This document shows, in pieces, positions 61,890 to 64,000 of a stretch of 64,000 nucleotides of DNA (the stretch's first letter is position 1; each line of letters begins with the position of its first letter). The DNA is taken from the NCBI GenBank assembly GCA_013360295.1, contig JABWCL010000003.1, positions 1 to 64,000 of the forward strand, given 5' to 3'. Origin of the DNA: Ignavibacteriaceae bacterium. Lineage in GTDB: Bacteria; Bacteroidota; Ignavibacteria; Ignavibacteriales; Ignavibacteriaceae. The notes under the pieces are model-generated. The model had not been told where the DNA came from. It worked only from the letters and a program-made list of their open reading frames with translations, and did not search any database. The position numbers and the translations under genes are program-made.

Positions 61890-62086
61890 CGCAACCGCCG
61901 GCGATATGCCTAACAGGGAAAGAACCCAGTTTAGACAATGTGGGAAACTGCCCGAACGCATCGTACTTCCAACGTTGTTTGTTAAAACAATCCCGCGAGG
62001 GGATAAGGCCTGTATTCAGCGCCGTGAGTCAGTGACCCGTGACTATTAAAGTCGGTTCTTTAATGCTATCACTTCACCGGCAGTGC
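61890..62086 (-). ncRNA. ssrS: Candidate 6S RNA
   Basis: The gap between zapA and rny, a common place for 6S RNA. On the minus strand ACTGCCGGTGA (62084-62074) pairs with TCGCCGGCGGT (61904-61894) to close the molecule. AAAGAACC (62061-62054) pairs perfectly with GGTTCTTT (61926-61919). Between these are an internal loop and then smaller hairpins such as ATCCC/GGGAT. The result is a rod of about 195 nt with a central bubble, as in 6S RNA. Exact ends, promoter and terminator are not clear; TTGACA at the zapA stop lacks a matching -10. Confidence 0.6.
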
Positions 62087-62094
62087 GAAAAATG

Positions 62095-62394
62095 TCAATT
62101 GGATGGTTCGCTTATTTCTGGGCGGGCAAAAAGCTGCTTCATTTTCTTTATTTTTTCATTCGCCTGAATAAGAAATTCCTTATTCCGGTTTTTTTCAATA
62201 AAGTAATCGTAAGCTATGTTGAGAGCAGCGATTACAGCGATCGTCTGATGAGGCTGATCACCTGCTTCTTCCTGGATCTCTTTCATTGATTTATTTACGT
62301 AGTCAACCAGTTCGGAAGCTACTGCTTCATCGTCAACCAGTAAAGAGTATTCTTTATCGAGTAGTTTTACTTTTAGCTTCTTTTTGTCGCTCAT
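62095..62394 (-). CDS. zapA: Cell division protein ZapA
   Basis: 99 residues. FtsZ-ring-associated protein. Small beta-alpha N-domain (VKLLDKEYSLLVDDE) followed by a long helix/coiled coil (about 45-90: TIAVIAALNIAYDYF, then Lys-rich). Preceded by a coiled-coil gene and followed by the candidate 6S RNA. Confidence 0.92.
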   Translation of the reverse strand: MSDKKKLKVKLLDKEYSLLVDDEAVASELVDYVNKSMKEIQEEAGDQPHQTIAVIAALNIAYDYFIEKNRNKEFLIQANEKIKKMKQLFARPEISEPSN

Positions 62395-62419
62395 TCGGGT
62401 ATACCATCCGTTAATTAGT

Positions 62420-62734
62420 TTACGAACCCGTTAAATGACTGTCAATTGTAACGATTAAATCGTTAATCTTCTTTTTTAAATTGTCTTTTTCCTCAGAAGA
62501 AAAGACACCTTCGAACAGTGTTTCCTTCATCTGCTCCGATTCTTCCTGCTTCTGCCTCATTTCTTCGATCTGAAGCTTAAGCATTTCGATATCCTGAAGC
62601 GCGCTCTTTAGTTTTAACTCAAGCTCTTTCTTCTGTTTCTGCAATATAATATTGCGGTCAAAAAGAGTTATGACCTGAGATTCAATATATGACAGGTCTT
62701 CTAAAAGGGCCTGGCTTCTTTCGCTGTTTGGCAT
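62420..62734 (-). CDS. Coiled-coil protein between pheT and zapA
   Basis: 104 residues, almost continuous coiled coil (about 25-95) rich in Gln, Glu, Lys and Leu; no signal or membrane segment. Located directly after pheT (stop and start adjacent) and 25 bases before zapA. By size, fold and position it could be a ZapB-like division partner, but there is no sequence proof. Confidence 0.75.
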   Translation of the reverse strand: MPNSERSQALLEDLSYIESQVITLFDRNIILQKQKKELELKLKSALQDIEMLKLQIEEMRQKQEESEQMKETLFEGVFSSEEKDNLKKKINDLIVTIDSHLTGS

Positions 62735-64000
62735 CTATTCGCCTCTGAGTTTAGCTTTGAACTTATCTTTAATTGATGTAATAAGTTTATTAAATTCCTG
62801 TTCAACCTCACCGTCAGTCATAGTCCGCTCCGTGTTGAAGTATTCAAAAGTATACGCGACACTTTTAATGTTCGCGTCTATCCTCTCACCTTCATACAAG
62901 TCGAACAACCTGAATGCTTTAAGGTTTTCAGTCTTATTTGCTTTTATACAATCATCTATTTCCTGCAGCTTAATACTCCTGTTTATAAGTAACGCTGCAT
63001 CCCTTATTATCTTAGGATACTTCTGAAGTTCTTTGTATTTGGTCACTTTAAGTGGAAGGCTTTTAATTGAACCTAATTCTAATTCAATAACTAACACTTC
63101 CTGATCAATATCAAATAACTTCAGGTAGCTCTTTTTTAATTTACCGCCGCTCCCTATTTCAGAATTTCCCAGCGAAACGGTGTAATAATAATCAAAAATA
63201 TTATTTCCCACCTGATAATATGAATGAAATAATTCACAATCAAGTGTTTTTTTCATTAATAATGAGGTTACATCCCCTTTCAGGTCAAAAAAGTCGAAAA
63301 TTTCCTCTTTTTGGTGCCATTCTTTCAGATTTCTTCTTCCGGTTAATATGAGGGATATCTTCCGCTTTTCTTCAAAATCGCTGAAGTCCTTGATCTCCTC
63401 ATTAACCATTCTGAATGTATTTCCTATTTCAAAAAGCTTCAGGTCCTTTTCTCCCACCGCAATATTTCTTCTTACCACATCAAGAGCCCCGGGGATGAGT
63501 GATGTGCGAAGGTATTCCATTTCCTGTGACTGTGAATTCAACAGCCTCACCGGTTTTCCGAAAACTGATGCCTGCCCCTCTGTCTGAAATGAGATTGTAA
63601 TTATTTCATTATAGCCCAACGCACACAGATGCTCCCTGATTTCATCTTCCTCAGAAGTTGTATCCACATATGATCCGAACTTCATCGAGATCTTTTCGAT
63701 GTCGGGTATCTTTTCGAACCCGTGAATCCTGCCAATTTCCTCAACGACATCTATTTCTCTTTCGATATCAGGACGGAAACTCGGCACTGAAAGCGAATAA
63801 CCTTGTCCATTTGAAGATAAGATCTTAAAGCCCAATCGCTGAAGAATATTCTGAATCTCAGAAGCCTCAATCTCATACCCGAGTATTCTTCTGATTTTGT
63901 CAAAGCGAATACTGACTTCCCTGCCGGCAATCTTATTCGGATATTCATCTATGATCCCATCGACTACGCTGCCGCCGCAGATTTCAGCAAACATTCCCGC
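62735..64000 (-). CDS. pheT: Phenylalanyl-tRNA synthetase beta subunit, C-terminal part
   Basis: About 420 residues of a roughly 800-residue protein; the 5' part lies outside the window. Domains: B5 (RREVSIRFDKIRRILGYEI region with PSFRPDIEREIDVVEE), the catalytic-like core (IGRIHGFEKIP), and a C-terminal ferredoxin-fold anticodon-binding-like domain (KYKELQKYPKIIRDAAL). Ends immediately before the coiled-coil gene. Confidence 0.95.
   Translation of the reverse strand, partial: AGMFAEICGGSVVDGIIDEYPNKIAGREVSIRFDKIRRILGYEIEASEIQNILQRLGFKILSSNGQGYSLSVPSFRPDIEREIDVVEEIGRIHGFEKIPDIEKISMKFGSYVDTTSEEDEIREHLCALGYNEIITISFQTEGQASVFGKPVRLLNSQSQEMEYLRTSLIPGALDVVRRNIAVGEKDLKLFEIGNTFRMVNEEIKDFSDFEEKRKISLILTGRRNLKEWHQKEEIFDFFDLKGDVTSLLMKKTLDCELFHSYYQVGNNIFDYYYTVSLGNSEIGSGGKLKKSYLKLFDIDQEVLVIELELGSIKSLPLKVTKYKELQKYPKIIRDAALLINRSIKLQEIDDCIKANKTENLKAFRLFDLYEGERIDANIKSVAYTFEYFNTERTMTDGEVEQEFNKLITSIKDKFKAKLRGE

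Noticed and set aside
61866-61961. Longer RNase Y start
   Set aside because: It runs through the predicted RNA stem; GGAGG four bases before ATG 61865 gives a better start.
62093-62098. TTGACA at the zapA stop as promoter of the candidate 6S RNA
   Set aside because: No -10 at suitable spacing and the expected start would fall inside the closing stem.
1-64000. tRNA, rRNA, CRISPR arrays, integrases or insertion sequences
   Set aside because: None were seen on reading the gaps and coding regions of both strands; a dedicated scan would be needed to be sure.

Overview
The window is a gene-dense chromosomal segment (about 64 kb, no gap over 300 bases once starts are adjusted) from a Bacteroidota/Chlorobi-lineage bacterium, most likely an ignavibacterium. 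The best lineage evidence is a 962-residue secreted protein ending in the type IX secretion sorting domain with the motif GQNYPNPFNPSTIINYG, typical of Ignavibacteria. Supporting signs are many short lipoproteins, weak Shine-Dalgarno sequences, frequent TTG starts, moderate-to-low GC, and a eukaryote-like tetrahydrobiopterin pathway of a kind known from the Chlorobi. No rRNA, tRNA, CRISPR array, prophage or insertion sequence was found. Most of the window is core chromosome.

Layout. 0-3.8 kb (minus): ybaB-recR-methyltransferase-two related lipoproteins-ftsX and the start of a secreted protein. 3.9-13 kb (plus): a degenerate PurC-like protein, psd, pssA, purS, purQ, two tatA-type genes, gatA, sucD with a histone-like tail, ndk, a Nudix hydrolase, a NamZ-type muramidase and a lipoprotein, closed by a bidirectional terminator. 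13-17 kb (minus): nfeD, ribBA, yajC, tgt. 17-20 kb: two glycosyltransferases facing an unknown gene and glgP. 23-30 kb: the T9SS cargo, an M24 peptidase, and an ECF sigma/anti-sigma/Spy-like module with a second Spy-like gene transcribed away from it across a 9-bp inverted repeat.

29.8-33.6 kb (minus) is a tight operon: phenylalanine hydroxylase, two peroxiredoxins with a rhodanese between them, 6-pyruvoyltetrahydropterin synthase of the animal type, GTP cyclohydrolase I and a short-chain reductase. This reads as hydroxylase plus its own tetrahydrobiopterin supply. 50.4-54.8 kb (minus) carries an aminotransferase, HPPD, homogentisate dioxygenase and a fumarylacetoacetase-family hydrolase, so the two loci together nearly complete phenylalanine/tyrosine breakdown.

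34.8-50.2 kb (plus) is the accessory heart of the window: a permease, a HyuA-type ATPase, NanE-like epimerase, phosphohexomutase, an oversized HAD protein, a GH38 protein lacking its catalytic Asp, a GH94 phosphorylase, an AAC(3)-fold acetyltransferase, an aldose epimerase and an L,D-transpeptidase-like protein. They are nearly all overlapping or a few bases apart and all but the last appear cytoplasmic. This looks like an uncharacterised sugar or amino-sugar pathway and is the best candidate for something new.

54.9-64 kb (minus) is housekeeping: an Ig-like lipoprotein, mltG, tsaD, proline dehydrogenase, coaE, rny, a probable 6S RNA, zapA, a coiled-coil protein and the 3' part of pheT. Several proteins keep a recognisable fold but lose catalytic residues (PurC-like, MurB-like, GH38-like); these are recorded as separate findings.
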